From the NCBI RefSeq assembly GCF_005298075.1, contig NZ_SZZH01000008.1:62001-126000 (forward strand): a DNA stretch of 64,000 nt, given 5' to 3'. Origin of the DNA: Nakamurella flava (GTDB taxonomy: Bacteria; Actinomycetota; Actinomycetes; Mycobacteriales; Nakamurellaceae). Positions 37,904-47,037 of this stretch are shown here, in pieces. A program made the position numbers and the translations under genes. Each line of letters begins with the position of its first letter. Positions within the stretch are counted from its first letter, which is position 1. The notes below the pieces were generated by a model. It was not told where the DNA came from and made no database searches. It was given only the letters and a program-made list of their open reading frames with translations.

Positions 37904-39310
37904 TCAGGCCCGCGTCTGCACGTCCGCCCGCCGCAGCAGTCCGGCCATCACCAGCCCGACGGCCACCAGGACGACGACGGAGCCACCGACCGCCCGCACG
38001 AAACCGTCGTCACCGCCGGCCACCACCGCGGTGGCGGCCACGGCCCCGAGGACGGCCACACCGAAGCCGCCGCCCAGGTCGTAGGCGATCTCCTCGAGGG
38101 CCGCCGCCCCACCCACCTCGTGCTCACCGGCCGAGGAGATGATCAGGTCGTTGGCCGCGACGGCCACCACCTCGACACTGAACCCGACCACACCGGTGCA
38201 GATCCCGAAGACGACGAACGACTCGGCCCCGCCGAGGGCGACGACAGGCACCAGGGCCAACCCGGCGACGACCAGTCCCCCGGAGATCGTCCGGCGGTGA
38301 CCCAGCCGGCGCAGCAGCCAGGGCGAGCAGAACCCGCCGGCCATCGTGGCCAGCGCCAGGGGCAGCAGCATCAGGGCGGCGGTGAACGCGGCCAGGCCCC
38401 GGCTGAGCTGCAGGTGCTGGGCGAACTGCAGATCGAGCCCGACGATCGCGAACATGGCCAGGAAGATCGCCACCAGCGCCGCCGAGAAGGACCGGTCCGC
38501 GAAGAGCCCCAGGTCCAGGGTGGGCTGCACGCCGGCGGCCATGGCCGCCCGCTGCCGGCGCAGGAACGCGACCACCAGGCCGGCCGAGACCACCGCGCTG
38601 ACCGCGCTGACCAGCACGGCGTGGTCGGCCAGCTCGTTCGCGGCCAGACAGGCGGCCAGCACGGCCCCGACGGCCAGCAGCTGGCTGACCAGATCGAAGC
38701 GGGCCGGTCGGTCCGACCGGGACTCCCTCGTCCAGGCCAGCGCGGCGACGATCACCACCGCGCAGACCGGGACGTTGACCAGGAACACCGATCCCCACCA
38801 GAAGTGCTCGACCAGGAAGCCACCGATCACCGGGCCCGCCGCCGCCGCCCCGGCCGAGGTCATCGACCAGATCGCGACGGCCCGGACGCGGGTGGCGCGA
38901 TCGGGATAGGCCACCCGGATCATCGACATCGTCGAGGGCATCGCCATCGAGCCACCGACGGCGGACACCGCCCGGGCGAGGATCAGGGTGGTGGGGTCGC
39001 CGGCGAACGCCGCCCAACCGGAGGCCAACCCGAAGACCGCCAGCCCGACGACGAGGAACAACCGCCGCCCGAACCGGTCCCCCAACACCCCGGCCGACAG
39101 CAGCAGCGGGGCGACGACGAACGGGAACACGTCGATGATCCACAGCAGCTCGCCGGGTGTGGGGTCCAGGGCCCGCTGGATGGAGGGGGCCGCCACGTGC
39201 AGGACGGTGACGTCGATCGAGATGATGCCCAGCGCCGCGCACACCGTGGCCAGCACCAGGGCCGGGCGGGCCGGGCGCTTGACGGAGGGTGACGGGGACG
39301 CGGCGGTCAC
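37904..39310 (-). CDS. MFS multidrug transporter (DHA2 type)
   Basis: A 468-residue transporter with about fourteen spans: SIDVTVLHVAAPSIQRAL at span 1, GVLGDRFGRRLFLVVGL (motif A) and RAVSAVGGSMAMPSTMSMI (motif C region). The GTG at 39310 is chosen because a TAGTCT -10 (39318-39323) is 7 bases upstream and the residues beyond it are low-complexity. Probably a proton-coupled drug or metabolite exporter. No regulator is adjacent. Confidence 0.87.
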   Translation of the reverse strand: MTAASPSPSVKRPARPALVLATVCAALGIISIDVTVLHVAAPSIQRALDPTPGELLWIIDVFPFVVAPLLLSAGVLGDRFGRRLFLVVGLAVFGLASGWAAFAGDPTTLILARAVSAVGGSMAMPSTMSMIRVAYPDRATRVRAVAIWSMTSAGAAAAGPVIGGFLVEHFWWGSVFLVNVPVCAVVIVAALAWTRESRSDRPARFDLVSQLLAVGAVLAACLAANELADHAVLVSAVSAVVSAGLVVAFLRRQRAAMAAGVQPTLDLGLFADRSFSAALVAIFLAMFAIVGLDLQFAQHLQLSRGLAAFTAALMLLPLALATMAGGFCSPWLLRRLGHRRTISGGLVVAGLALVPVVALGGAESFVVFGICTGVVGFSVEVVAVAANDLIISSAGEHEVGGAAALEEIAYDLGGGFGVAVLGAVAATAVVAGGDDGFVRAVGGSVVVLVAVGLVMAGLLRRADVQTRA

Positions 39311-39417
39311 GCGGGTCAGACTAGGACCGGCATACCGGTTCGGTCTCGGGTTCCGGACCGGACCCCGACCATCGGGCGACCCCCGGGCCGCCGGGACCGT
39401 GGTGTTCACTGCGGGAC

Positions 39418-39717
39418 ATGTTCGTGATCGTCGTGGAGTACACCGCCGACCTGTCCGCCGTCGAACCCGTCATGCCGGCCCACATGGAGTGGGTGGACGA
39501 GCACTACCGGGCCGGGTTGTTCCTGGCCTCCGGGCGGCGGGTGCCCCGCACCGGTGGCGTCGTCCTGGCCCAGGGCGAACTGGCCGCGGTGGAGGCCGCG
39601 GTGGCCGCGGACCCGTTCACCACCGAGGGCGTGGCCCGGTCCACGATCATCGAGTTCACCCCGTCGCGGTTCGGTGGCCCGCTGGACACCGACGCCGTCC
39701 GGGCCGCCCTGGGGTGA
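39418..39717 (+). CDS. YciI-like protein
   Basis: A 99-residue YciI-type protein: MFVIVVEYTADLSAVEPVMPAHMEWVDEHYRAG then FLASGRRVPRTGGVVLAQ and DPFTTEGVARSTIIEFTPSRF. The conserved His in PAHMEW and Asp in DPF form the putative catalytic pair. The substrate is unknown. It is divergent from the MFS gene and followed at 56 bases by an SRPBCC gene. Confidence 0.88.
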   Translation: MFVIVVEYTADLSAVEPVMPAHMEWVDEHYRAGLFLASGRRVPRTGGVVLAQGELAAVEAAVAADPFTTEGVARSTIIEFTPSRFGGPLDTDAVRAALG

Positions 39718-39772
39718 TGTCGTGGGCGGTGCGGACCGGGCGCGGACCGCGCCGCGGTGCCAGACTCGGCGG

Positions 39773-40183
39773 ATGCGCAGCCGTCACATCAGCCGGGTCG
39801 TCGCGGCCGCCCCGGATGTCATCTACGCCTACGCCGCCGACCCGGATCACCTGCCGAACTGGGCGTCCGGGCTGGCCAGCAGCCCGGCGGTGCGGGACGG
39901 CGATGCCCTCGTCGTCGACTCCCCCATGGGCCGGGTCACCGTTCGGTTCGTCCCCCGCAACGATCTCGGCGTCCTGGACCATGACGTGACCCTGCCGTCC
40001 GGGGTGACCGTGACCAACCCGATGCGGGTGCTCCCCCACCCGGAAGGCGCCGAGATCCTGTTCACCGTCCGTCAGCTGGATGCCAGCGACCAGGAGTTCG
40101 ACCAGGACGCGGCGCTCATCGAGGCGGACCTGCGGACCCTGGCCCGGTTGATCGAGGAACAGACCCTCGCGGTGGGCGACTGA
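39773..40183 (+). CDS. SRPBCC (polyketide cyclase-like) protein
   Basis: A 136-residue START-like protein: MRSRHISRVVAAAPDVIYAYAADPDHLPNW at the start, VVDSPMGRVTVRFVPRNDLGVLDHDVTLP in the middle and a long C-terminal helix (ALIEADLRTLARLIEE). These bind hydrophobic ligands; none is known here. A CAGACT -10 (39761-39766) lies 6 bases before the ATG, which suggests its own leaderless transcript. Confidence 0.85.
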   Translation: MRSRHISRVVAAAPDVIYAYAADPDHLPNWASGLASSPAVRDGDALVVDSPMGRVTVRFVPRNDLGVLDHDVTLPSGVTVTNPMRVLPHPEGAEILFTVRQLDASDQEFDQDAALIEADLRTLARLIEEQTLAVGD

Positions 40184-40220
40184 CCTGGCGTGGCTGACCG
40201 GCCGGACCCGGAAACGACGA

Positions 40221-40253
40221 AGCCCCGACGAGACCTGCGGTCTCGTCGGGGCT
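40221..40253. terminator. Bidirectional terminator
   Basis: AGCCCCGACGAGAC (40221-40234) and its exact complement GTCTCGTCGGGGCT (40240-40253) flank the loop CTGCG, with TTTC on the right and GAAACGACGA on the left. It ends the SRPBCC transcript on the plus strand and the tRNA-Pro transcript on the minus strand. Confidence 0.85.
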
Positions 40254-40258
40254 TTCGG

Positions 40259-40332
<74 letters not shown>

Positions 40333-40360
40333 AACACCCGGCGAACCGGGCTCGAACAGC

Positions 40361-42280
40361 CTACCGCACGCCGGCGGCCGCTCGGTGCCGCCCGCCGCCG
40401 CTGCCGGGGTCGGACCCGGGCGCGACAGCCGTCCGGTCGATCGCGGCGTGCTGACCGGCGGCGTGCCGGGCAGGCTGGTCCGGGATGCGGGGGGCGGGGC
40501 GATCACCGGTGTCCGCCGACGAACCGGCCGCGCCCACCAGCATCTTCTCGTCGGCCGGGGCGGCCTCGACGGGTGCGGGCTCGCCGTCGTAGAGCACGAC
40601 CTCGTCGTGGACGACCCGCTGGCCGCGGAAGAGCGAGACCACGGCGGCGATCAGCAGCATGGCGATGGCCACGCCGAAGGCGACGGTGAGGCCGTCCTTG
40701 AACGGGCCGGAGATGAGGCTCGGGAAGAACGTCTGCCCGGTCAGCGTCGCGGTGTCGACGCCCGGCATCGACGTGCCGCCGAGCAGGGTGGCGATCGGGT
40801 TGGCGCCGAGGAACGCGGCGAACAGGGTGCCGACCGGCGGGGTCTGGGCGATGGCGTCGGCGGTCCCGGCCGGGACGCCGTGCGCGGTCAGCCCGCCGTA
40901 CAGCGCGGACGGCATGGAACTGGCCAGGCCGATGGCCATGAGGGTGAAGAACCCGCCCATCGACAGCACCTGGCCGGCGTTCATGCCGGTGGCCCGGATG
41001 CCGGCGGCGGCGCCACGCTCGGCCGCCGGGACGGCGTTCATGATCGCGGCGGCGTTCGGCGAGGCCATCAGGCCGGAACCGATGCCGTTGATCGCCAGCA
41101 TGGTCGCGAACGCCGGATAGGAGAAGTCGGCCGGCAGCATCAGCAGCCCGACGAAGCTGGCCGCCTGGATGAGCAGGCCGCCGGTGGCGAAGGCTCGGGC
41201 GCCGTAGCGGTCGGACAGGTAACCGGACACCGGTCCGGCGACCAGGAAGCCGACGGTCAGCGGCAGCATGTAGATGCCGGCCCACAACGGGGTCTGCTCG
41301 AAGTCGTAGCCGTGCAGCGGCAGCCAGATGCCCTGCAGCCAGATGATCAGCACGAACTGCAGCCCACCGCGGGACATCGCCGACAGCAGGTTGACGATGT
41401 TGCCGGCGGTGAACGCGCGGATGCGGAACAGTCGCAGGTCCATCATCGGCTCGGCAACCCGCATCTGGACGGCCACGAACACGCCCAGTAGCACGACGCC
41501 CAGGACGAGCAGGCCGACGACGGTCGGGCTGGTCCAACCCATGGTGTGGCCGCCATAGGGCTGCAGGCCGTAGGTGATGGCGACCAGGATGGCGATGAGG
41601 CCGAACCCGAACGTCACGTTGCCCCACCAGTCGACGGTCACCTTGCGCGCGGCCCCGGCCGGCTTCGGCGCATCGTGCAGGTGCCGGTAGCCCATGTAGG
41701 TGCCCCACAGCCCGATCGGCACGCTGACCCAGAACACCGCACGCCAGTCCCACTCGGACAGCACGCCGCCGATGATCAGACCGAGGAACGAGCCGGCCAG
41801 CCCGGCGACCTGGTTGATGCCGAGGGCGAACCCGCGACGGTCGGCCGGGAAGGTGTCGGTGATGATCGCGGCCGAGTTGGCGGTCAGCATCGCGCCACCG
41901 ACGCCCTGCAGGATGCGCAGACCGATGAGTTCCCAGGCGCCGGCGGTGCCGGTGTTGGGCAGCAACGCGCAGGCGATCGAGCCGACGGAGAAGATCGCGA
42001 AGCCGAGGTTGAAGAGCTTGGCCCGGCCGTACTGGTCACCCAGCCGGCCGAAGGTGACCACCAGGACGGCGGTGACCAGCAGGTAGCCCATCAGCATCCA
42101 CAGCAGCAGCGAGATGTTCTGCGGGGCCAGCGGATCCAGGCCGAGGCCGGCGAAGATCGCCGGCAGCGAAATCAGCAGGATGGACGAATTGAGCATCGCG
42201 GCGAGGATGCCGACGGTCGTCAGGCCGAGGGCCACTCGCCGTTCGTGGGCGACCGAGTGGGTCGTGGGCACAGTGCGCAC
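40361..42280 (-). CDS. MFS multidrug transporter (DHA2 type) with long tail
   Basis: A 639-residue, fourteen-span DHA2 transporter: motif A GRLGDQYGRAKLFNLG, motif C LAGSFLGLIIGGVLSE, and a periplasmic loop near residues 470-520. The C-terminal 90 residues form a polar cytoplasmic tail. The GTG at 42280 has AAGGATT 6 bases upstream. Its promoter carries a GTTAG/CTAAC operator-like repeat, so it is probably repressed by a MarR or TetR protein encoded elsewhere. Confidence 0.9.
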   Translation of the reverse strand: MRTVPTTHSVAHERRVALGLTTVGILAAMLNSSILLISLPAIFAGLGLDPLAPQNISLLLWMLMGYLLVTAVLVVTFGRLGDQYGRAKLFNLGFAIFSVGSIACALLPNTGTAGAWELIGLRILQGVGGAMLTANSAAIITDTFPADRRGFALGINQVAGLAGSFLGLIIGGVLSEWDWRAVFWVSVPIGLWGTYMGYRHLHDAPKPAGAARKVTVDWWGNVTFGFGLIAILVAITYGLQPYGGHTMGWTSPTVVGLLVLGVVLLGVFVAVQMRVAEPMMDLRLFRIRAFTAGNIVNLLSAMSRGGLQFVLIIWLQGIWLPLHGYDFEQTPLWAGIYMLPLTVGFLVAGPVSGYLSDRYGARAFATGGLLIQAASFVGLLMLPADFSYPAFATMLAINGIGSGLMASPNAAAIMNAVPAAERGAAAGIRATGMNAGQVLSMGGFFTLMAIGLASSMPSALYGGLTAHGVPAGTADAIAQTPPVGTLFAAFLGANPIATLLGGTSMPGVDTATLTGQTFFPSLISGPFKDGLTVAFGVAIAMLLIAAVVSLFRGQRVVHDEVVLYDGEPAPVEAAPADEKMLVGAAGSSADTGDRPAPRIPDQPARHAAGQHAAIDRTAVAPGSDPGSGGGRHRAAAGVR

Positions 42281-42348
42281 GGGAATCCTTCAGGAAGCGG
42301 AACGGGTGTCAGGTGGCTTCCCGGACGGCGGCGCTGCCCTCCGAGATC

Positions 42349-42386
42349 GTTAGCCAGTCTAACAACTATTTCGCTTCGCTAACAAC
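42349..42386 (-). promoter_or_regulatory. Promoter and operator of the DHA2 transporter gene
   Basis: On the minus strand TTGTTA (42380-42385) and TAGACT (42356-42361) form a -35/-10 pair with an 18-base spacer. The -10 is buried in the inverted repeat GTTAG-N5-CTAAC (42349-42363). On the plus strand CTAACAAC occurs twice, at 42359-42366 and 42379-42386, exactly 20 bases apart, the same face of the helix. A dimeric repressor site is likely. Confidence 0.62.
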
Positions 42387-42406
42387 CCCCGGTCATCGCG
42401 AACGGC

Positions 42407-42442
42407 GAAGGCCCCGGGTCACTGACGTGACCCGGGGCCTTC
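42407..42442. terminator. Terminator after der
   Basis: GAAGGCCCCGGGTCAC (42407-42422) and GTGACCCGGGGCCTTC (42427-42442) form a perfect 16-base stem with loop TGAC. It lies 15 bases beyond the der stop on the minus strand and ends the long parA-der operon. Confidence 0.88.
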
Positions 42443-42457
42443 GCGGACGGAAAGCGA

Positions 42458-43903
42458 CTACTTGCGCCCGCGCTTCTCCCGCACCCGGACGTTCACGCGC
42501 ACCGGCGAGCCGGTGAACGAGAAGTCCTCGCGCAGCCGACGCTCGATGAACCGGCGGTACCCGGCCTCCAGAAAACCGGTGGTGAACAGCACGAACGTCG
42601 GCGGCCGGTTCGCGGCCTGGGTCGCGAAGAGCACCCGCGGCTGCCGGCCACCCCGGACCGGCGGCGGGGTCGCGGCGATGAGCTCCCCCAGCCACGAGTT
42701 CAACCGGCCGGTCGGCACGCGCCGGTCCCACGACTCCAGCGCGGTCCGCAGCGCCGGGGCGATGCGATGCACGCCCCGCCCGGTCTCGGCCGAGATGTTG
42801 AGCTGCTGGGCCCAGGGAACCCGGTTCAGGCCGCGTTCCAGCTCCCGGGTGATCTCCTCGCGCCGGTCGGCGTCCACCAGGTCCGCCTTGTTCAGGGCGA
42901 GGACCAGCGCCCGCCCGGAGTCGGCCACCATCGAGATGACCCGCTGGTCCTGCTCGGACAGCGGTTCGGAGGAGTCGATCAGCACGATCGCCACCTCGGC
43001 CGCCTCCAGCGCGCTCTGGGTGCGCAGCGAGGCGTAGTACTCCATGCCCGATGCCTGGTTCACCCGTCGCCGTAGACCCGCGGTGTCGACGAAACGCCAC
43101 ACCTCGCCGTCCAGCTCGACCAGGGAGTCGACCGGGTCGACCGTGGTGCCGGCGACGTCGTGGACGACGGACCGCCACTCGCCGGTCAGCTTGTTGAGCA
43201 GCGACGACTTGCCGACGTTCGGCTTGCCGACCAGGGCGACCCGGCGCGGGCCCCCGCCACCGAAACCGAACTTGTCCATCGGCGCCTCGGGCAGCGCGGC
43301 CAGCACGGCGTCGAGCAGATCGCCCGAACCCCGGCCATGCAGGGCCGACACCGGGATCGGCTCACCCAGACCCAGCGACCACAGCGCCGCGGCGTCCGCC
43401 ATCAGCCGCTCGTCGTCGACCTTGTTGGCGACAAGGATCACCGGCACCTTGGAACGCCGCAGCACCCGGGCCAGGGCCTCCTCGGCCGCGGTCGCCCCGA
43501 CCGTCGTGTCGATGACCACCAGGACCGCGTCGGCGGACTTCATGGCCCGTTCGGCCTGCGCGGCCACCGACTGCTGCAACCCGGCCGCGTCCGGCTCCCA
43601 CCCGCCGGTGTCGACGACGGAGAACTTCCGGCCGTTCCACAGGGCGTCGTAGCTGACCCGGTCCCGGGTGACGCCCGGGATGTCCTGCACGACCGCCTCT
43701 CGGCGCCCGAGGAACCGGTTGACCAGCGAGGACTTGCCGACATTGGGCCGACCGACCACGGCCAGCACCGGCAGCCGGGCCCCGCCGGAATCGCCGTCGG
43801 CGTCGTCGCCGAACTCCTCCCAGCCGGTGAATTCGCTCTCGTCCGACCAGCTGCCGTCACCGGCCCAGCTCTCGCCGGTGTCGCCGGGCTCCTGCGTCGT
43901 CAT
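42458..43903 (-). CDS. der: Ribosome-assembly GTPase Der (EngA)
   Basis: Der has two tandem GTPase domains acting in 50S ribosome maturation. The 481-residue protein has G1 GRPNVGKS (51-58) and GKPNVGKS (near 226), matching DTGG and DTAG switch motifs, NKVD and NKAD specificity motifs, and a C-terminal KH-like domain. The N-terminal 44 residues are acidic and variable. The ATG at 43903 overlaps the acyltransferase stop (ATGA). Last gene of the operon. Confidence 0.98.
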   Translation of the reverse strand: MTTQEPGDTGESWAGDGSWSDESEFTGWEEFGDDADGDSGGARLPVLAVVGRPNVGKSSLVNRFLGRREAVVQDIPGVTRDRVSYDALWNGRKFSVVDTGGWEPDAAGLQQSVAAQAERAMKSADAVLVVIDTTVGATAAEEALARVLRRSKVPVILVANKVDDERLMADAAALWSLGLGEPIPVSALHGRGSGDLLDAVLAALPEAPMDKFGFGGGGPRRVALVGKPNVGKSSLLNKLTGEWRSVVHDVAGTTVDPVDSLVELDGEVWRFVDTAGLRRRVNQASGMEYYASLRTQSALEAAEVAIVLIDSSEPLSEQDQRVISMVADSGRALVLALNKADLVDADRREEITRELERGLNRVPWAQQLNISAETGRGVHRIAPALRTALESWDRRVPTGRLNSWLGELIAATPPPVRGGRQPRVLFATQAANRPPTFVLFTTGFLEAGYRRFIERRLREDFSFTGSPVRVNVRVREKRGRK

Positions 43904-44637
43904 CGTTCCTGCTTCCGTCCGGAGGGGGCCGCGGCCCCCTCGTGCTGCGCGAGTTGCCCATCGAGCGTACGGACGAGACCGGCCAACCGGACCCGCACTT
44001 CCTCCGTCGCGGCGGCCACGGCGGCGCGGCCGGCGCCCTGGGGCACGCTGAACGGCGTCCCGACGAGCATGTCGACCCGCGGTTTGATGCGGCGCCGGGC
44101 ACCCGCCGGGCGGGCCGTCCCGCGGATCGCGACCGGCAGGACCTGCGCGCCGGACCGGGCGGCCAGCCACCCGGCGCCGGGGAACACGGTGTCGACGTTG
44201 CCGTCGCCGCGGGTGCCCTCCGGGAAGATCCCGACGACGCCGCCCGCCTTGAGCTGGGCCAGCGCCTTCATCAGCGGCTCCCGGTCGGGGACCCCACGGA
44301 CCAGGGCGTACTGCCCGACGTTGGTCAGCAGCCAGCCCAGCGGGCCCTTCACCGCCTCGGCCTTGATGAGGAACGACGACCGGCGGGTCAGTTCCCCGAA
44401 CGCCAGGGCACCGTCCAGGAAGTTCTGGTGGTTGACGACGACCAGCAGCGCCCCGTCGGCCGGCACGTTGGCCATCCCGTGCACCCGCATCCGGTAGAGC
44501 ACGGCGGCCAGCGTGATGCCGATCCGGCGGCCCCGGTCCATCCCCTTCGGGCCGACATGGTCCGGGGTGGGGTCGTTCTCGCCGCCCAGCCGGAACCAGC
44601 GGCGAAAGCCCCTGGCCGGCTCAGCCGTCCTGCTCAT
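43900..44637 (-). CDS. 1-acyl-glycerol-3-phosphate acyltransferase family protein (PlsC)
   Basis: A 245-residue PlsC-type acyltransferase with the catalytic N-H-x4-D motif NHQNFLD (69-75), FPEGTR (138-143) and [11 protein letters not shown]. It transfers acyl groups in phospholipid synthesis. ATGA overlaps join it to cmk upstream and der downstream. The C-terminal tail is variable. Confidence 0.92.
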   Translation of the reverse strand: MSRTAEPARGFRRWFRLGGENDPTPDHVGPKGMDRGRRIGITLAAVLYRMRVHGMANVPADGALLVVVNHQNFLDGALAFGELTRRSSFLIKAEAVKGPLGWLLTNVGQYALVRGVPDREPLMKALAQLKAGGVVGIFPEGTRGDGNVDTVFPGAGWLAARSGAQVLPVAIRGTARPAGARRRIKPRVDMLVGTPFSVPQGAGRAAVAAATEEVRVRLAGLVRTLDGQLAQHEGAAAPSGRKQER

Positions 44638-45347
44638 GAGCGGATCCCCCGCTCGGCCGCCAGGCGCAGCACGGTGGCGACGGTCTCGGCCAACTCCATC
44701 TGCGACGAGTCGATCACCACGGCATCGTCGGCGGCCTGCAGCGGAGCGTGCTGCCGGGACGAGTCGGCGTCGTCCCGGCGGGCCAGATCCAGGGCGACGG
44801 CGGCGATGTCGCTGGCCGGCGCCACAGCCGCGGCCGTCCGGCCGGCGTCCTGCCGGTGCCGGCGGCGCGCCCGCTCGTCGGCGTCGGCGGTCAGGTAGAT
44901 CTTCAGTTCGGCGTCCGGGACGATGACGGTGCCGATGTCCCGGCCCTCCACCACCATCCGCCCCGAGCGGGCGAGCCGGCGCTGCCGGGTGGCCAGGTGT
45001 TCGCGGACCGCCGGGTTCGCCGACACCGGGGTGACCGCCCGGGTCACCTCCGGCCCGCGGATCTCGGAGGTCACCGACCGGCCGGCCAGTTCGTGCTGCT
45101 GCGCCGAGGGGTCGGTCGGGGAGTCGAACGTGACCGACGCGACCATCGTGGCCACCGCCTCGTCGTCCGTCGGATCGATCCCGGTCTCCAGCACGGCCAG
45201 CGTGATCAGCCGGTACATGGCGCCGGTGTCGAGGTAGCCGGCCCCGAGGGCGGCCGCGACCCGCCGGGCCACCGTCGACTTCCCGGTCCCGGACGGGCCG
45301 TCGATCGCGATCACGAACGACCCGGGGGCGTGGTCGGCGGCACTCAC
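44634..45347 (-). CDS. cmk: Cytidylate kinase
   Basis: A 237-residue CMP/dCMP kinase with P-loop GPSGTGKST (17-25), DTGAMYRLIT, the insert domain SEIRGPEVTRAVTPVSANPAVR, VEGRDIGTVIVPDAELKIYLTA and a lid RARRRHRQD. The GTG start overlaps the pseudouridine synthase stop by GTGA; the stop overlaps the acyltransferase ATG. It recycles CMP released by lipid and RNA turnover. Confidence 0.97.
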   Translation of the reverse strand: MSAADHAPGSFVIAIDGPSGTGKSTVARRVAAALGAGYLDTGAMYRLITLAVLETGIDPTDDEAVATMVASVTFDSPTDPSAQQHELAGRSVTSEIRGPEVTRAVTPVSANPAVREHLATRQRRLARSGRMVVEGRDIGTVIVPDAELKIYLTADADERARRRHRQDAGRTAAAVAPASDIAAVALDLARRDDADSSRQHAPLQAADDAVVIDSSQMELAETVATVLRLAAERGIRS

Positions 45348-46126
45348 AGACCGACCGCCTTGTACAGCTGGCTGACCTCGACGGGGTTGAGTTTGCGCAG
45401 GGTGCCGGGCCGCTGGTGGCCGAGGCGCAACTCGCCGATCTGGGTGCGGACGAGCCGCGTCACCGGATGGTCGACGGCGGCCAGCATCCGCCGGACAATG
45501 TGGTTGCGGCCCTCGTGCAGCACCACCTCGACGACGGCGCGGCCGTTGTGGATGTCGACCACGTCGAACGAGTCGACCTTGACCAGGCCGTCCTCCAACT
45601 GGATGCCGCGCTTGAGCTGGCGGCCGAGGTCCTTCGGGATCGGCGCCGGCACCTCGGCCATGTAGGTCTTGGCCACCCCGAAGGACGGGTGGGTGAGGCG
45701 GTGGGCCAGATCGCCGTCGTTGGTCAGCAGGATCAGGCCCTCGGAGTCCATGTCGAGGCGGCCGACGTGGAACAGCCGCTCGGTGCGGTCCTCCAGCAGC
45801 TGCCCGATGTGTGGGCGACCGAGCTCGTCGGACATGGTGGACAACATGCCGGGCATCTTGTTCAGGGCCAGGTAGACGAGGTCGTCACGCAATTGCACGC
45901 GCATGCCGTCGACGTGCACGACGGCCTGGTCGGGGTCGATGCGGGTGCCCATCTCGCGGACGACGATGCCGTCGACCTTGACCCGGCCGGACCGGATCAG
46001 CTCCTCGGCCTTGCGGCGGGACGCGACCCCGGCCGAGGCCAGCACCTTCTGCAGGCGCACGCCCTCGGCGTCGTCGTCGGGCTGGTCGTTGGATCGGCCG
46101 CGGCCGGGGGTGTGTGCACTCATCAC
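45344..46126 (-). CDS. Ribosomal large-subunit pseudouridine synthase (RluB/RsuA type)
   Basis: A 260-residue protein: S4 RNA-binding domain (about 23-68, RLQKVLASAGVASRRKAEELI) and the RsuA/RluB catalytic domain with HVGRLDMDSEG, catalytic Asp125, and GRNHIVRRML. It isomerises uridine in rRNA, probably 23S as for the Rv1711 equivalent. GTG 46126 and ATG 46123 are adjacent starts. It follows scpB by about 60 bases. Confidence 0.94.
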   Translation of the reverse strand: MMSAHTPGRGRSNDQPDDDAEGVRLQKVLASAGVASRRKAEELIRSGRVKVDGIVVREMGTRIDPDQAVVHVDGMRVQLRDDLVYLALNKMPGMLSTMSDELGRPHIGQLLEDRTERLFHVGRLDMDSEGLILLTNDGDLAHRLTHPSFGVAKTYMAEVPAPIPKDLGRQLKRGIQLEDGLVKVDSFDVVDIHNGRAVVEVVLHEGRNHIVRRMLAAVDHPVTRLVRTQIGELRLGHQRPGTLRKLNPVEVSQLYKAVGL

Positions 46127-46185
46127 TGTTCCGTCGTCGTGTTCGTGTTCATCGTCTGCTGATCGGACCGGGGGTCGACCCGGCC

Positions 46186-47037
46186 TCAGGTGTCATCGGG
46201 ACGCAGGGCCCGGTCCAGGGCGGAGTCCAGGGGTTGGTCCAGGTCGGCGGCCTCGGGTAGCAGCGGTCCCAGGGACGGCAGCTCGGCCAGGTCGGTCAGG
46301 CCCATCCGGTCCAGGAACAGCGGAGTGGTCCGGTAGAGGATGGCCGAGCTGTCCGGATCGGACCCGGCCTCCTCGATGAGACCACGGGCGGTCAGGGTGC
46401 GGAAGACACCGTCGACGTTCACCCCACGCACCGCCGACACCCGAGCGCGGGTGACCGGCTGGCGGTAGGCGACCACGGCCAGCGACTCCAGGGCGGCCTT
46501 GGACAACCGGCCCTGCGCGCCGTCCAGCACGAAACGTTCGACGATCGGCGCGAACCGGTCCCGGGTCCAGAACCGCCACCCGCCACCGATCTCCCGCAGC
46601 TCGATCCCCGACCCGGCCGACGTGTACCGGTCGGCCAGCGCCTCCAACTCGGCGGTGACCCGCTGCGGGGTGTGGCCGACGGCCACGGCCAGATCGGCGG
46701 CGGTCGCCGGGTTGTCCAGGATCAGCAGCACCGCTTCCAGGGCCCCGACCAGGTCGTGGTCGGGGACCCGCTCGGCCGGCTCGCCTCCGCCCCGGCCACG
46801 CGGGGCGGGCGCAGCCGGTTCCGCGTCCCGTTCCTCCACGGTCGCCTCACCGTCCGGTGGCTCGGCGCTTTCCGGGGCGACGGCATCGGGATGCTCCTCG
46901 GATGCGGCCCCGACGGGGCCGGACGGCCCGTCGATGTCTGCTGTCCCGGGTGCCGGCGGCGACGGGACGGCCGGGGTCGCGGCCGCGTCCGGGGTCTCCT
47001 CCGGGACGGCGGATGCCGTCGACCCGGGGCTGGTCAT
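46186..47037 (-). CDS. scpB: Segregation and condensation protein B
   Basis: ScpB is the winged-helix kleisin-associated subunit of the SMC complex. The 283-residue protein has a disordered Pro/Glu/Ala-rich N-terminus (1-85) and the ScpB domain (about 88-250: LVGALEAVLLILDNPATAADLA, ALESLAVVAYRQPVTRARVSAVRGVNVDGVFRTL, LDRMGLTDLAELP). The ATG at 47037 overlaps the scpA stop by ATGA. The ORF start further upstream is spurious. Confidence 0.96.
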   Translation of the reverse strand: MTSPGSTASAVPEETPDAAATPAVPSPPAPGTADIDGPSGPVGAASEEHPDAVAPESAEPPDGEATVEERDAEPAAPAPRGRGGGEPAERVPDHDLVGALEAVLLILDNPATAADLAVAVGHTPQRVTAELEALADRYTSAGSGIELREIGGGWRFWTRDRFAPIVERFVLDGAQGRLSKAALESLAVVAYRQPVTRARVSAVRGVNVDGVFRTLTARGLIEEAGSDPDSSAILYRTTPLFLDRMGLTDLAELPSLGPLLPEAADLDQPLDSALDRALRPDDT

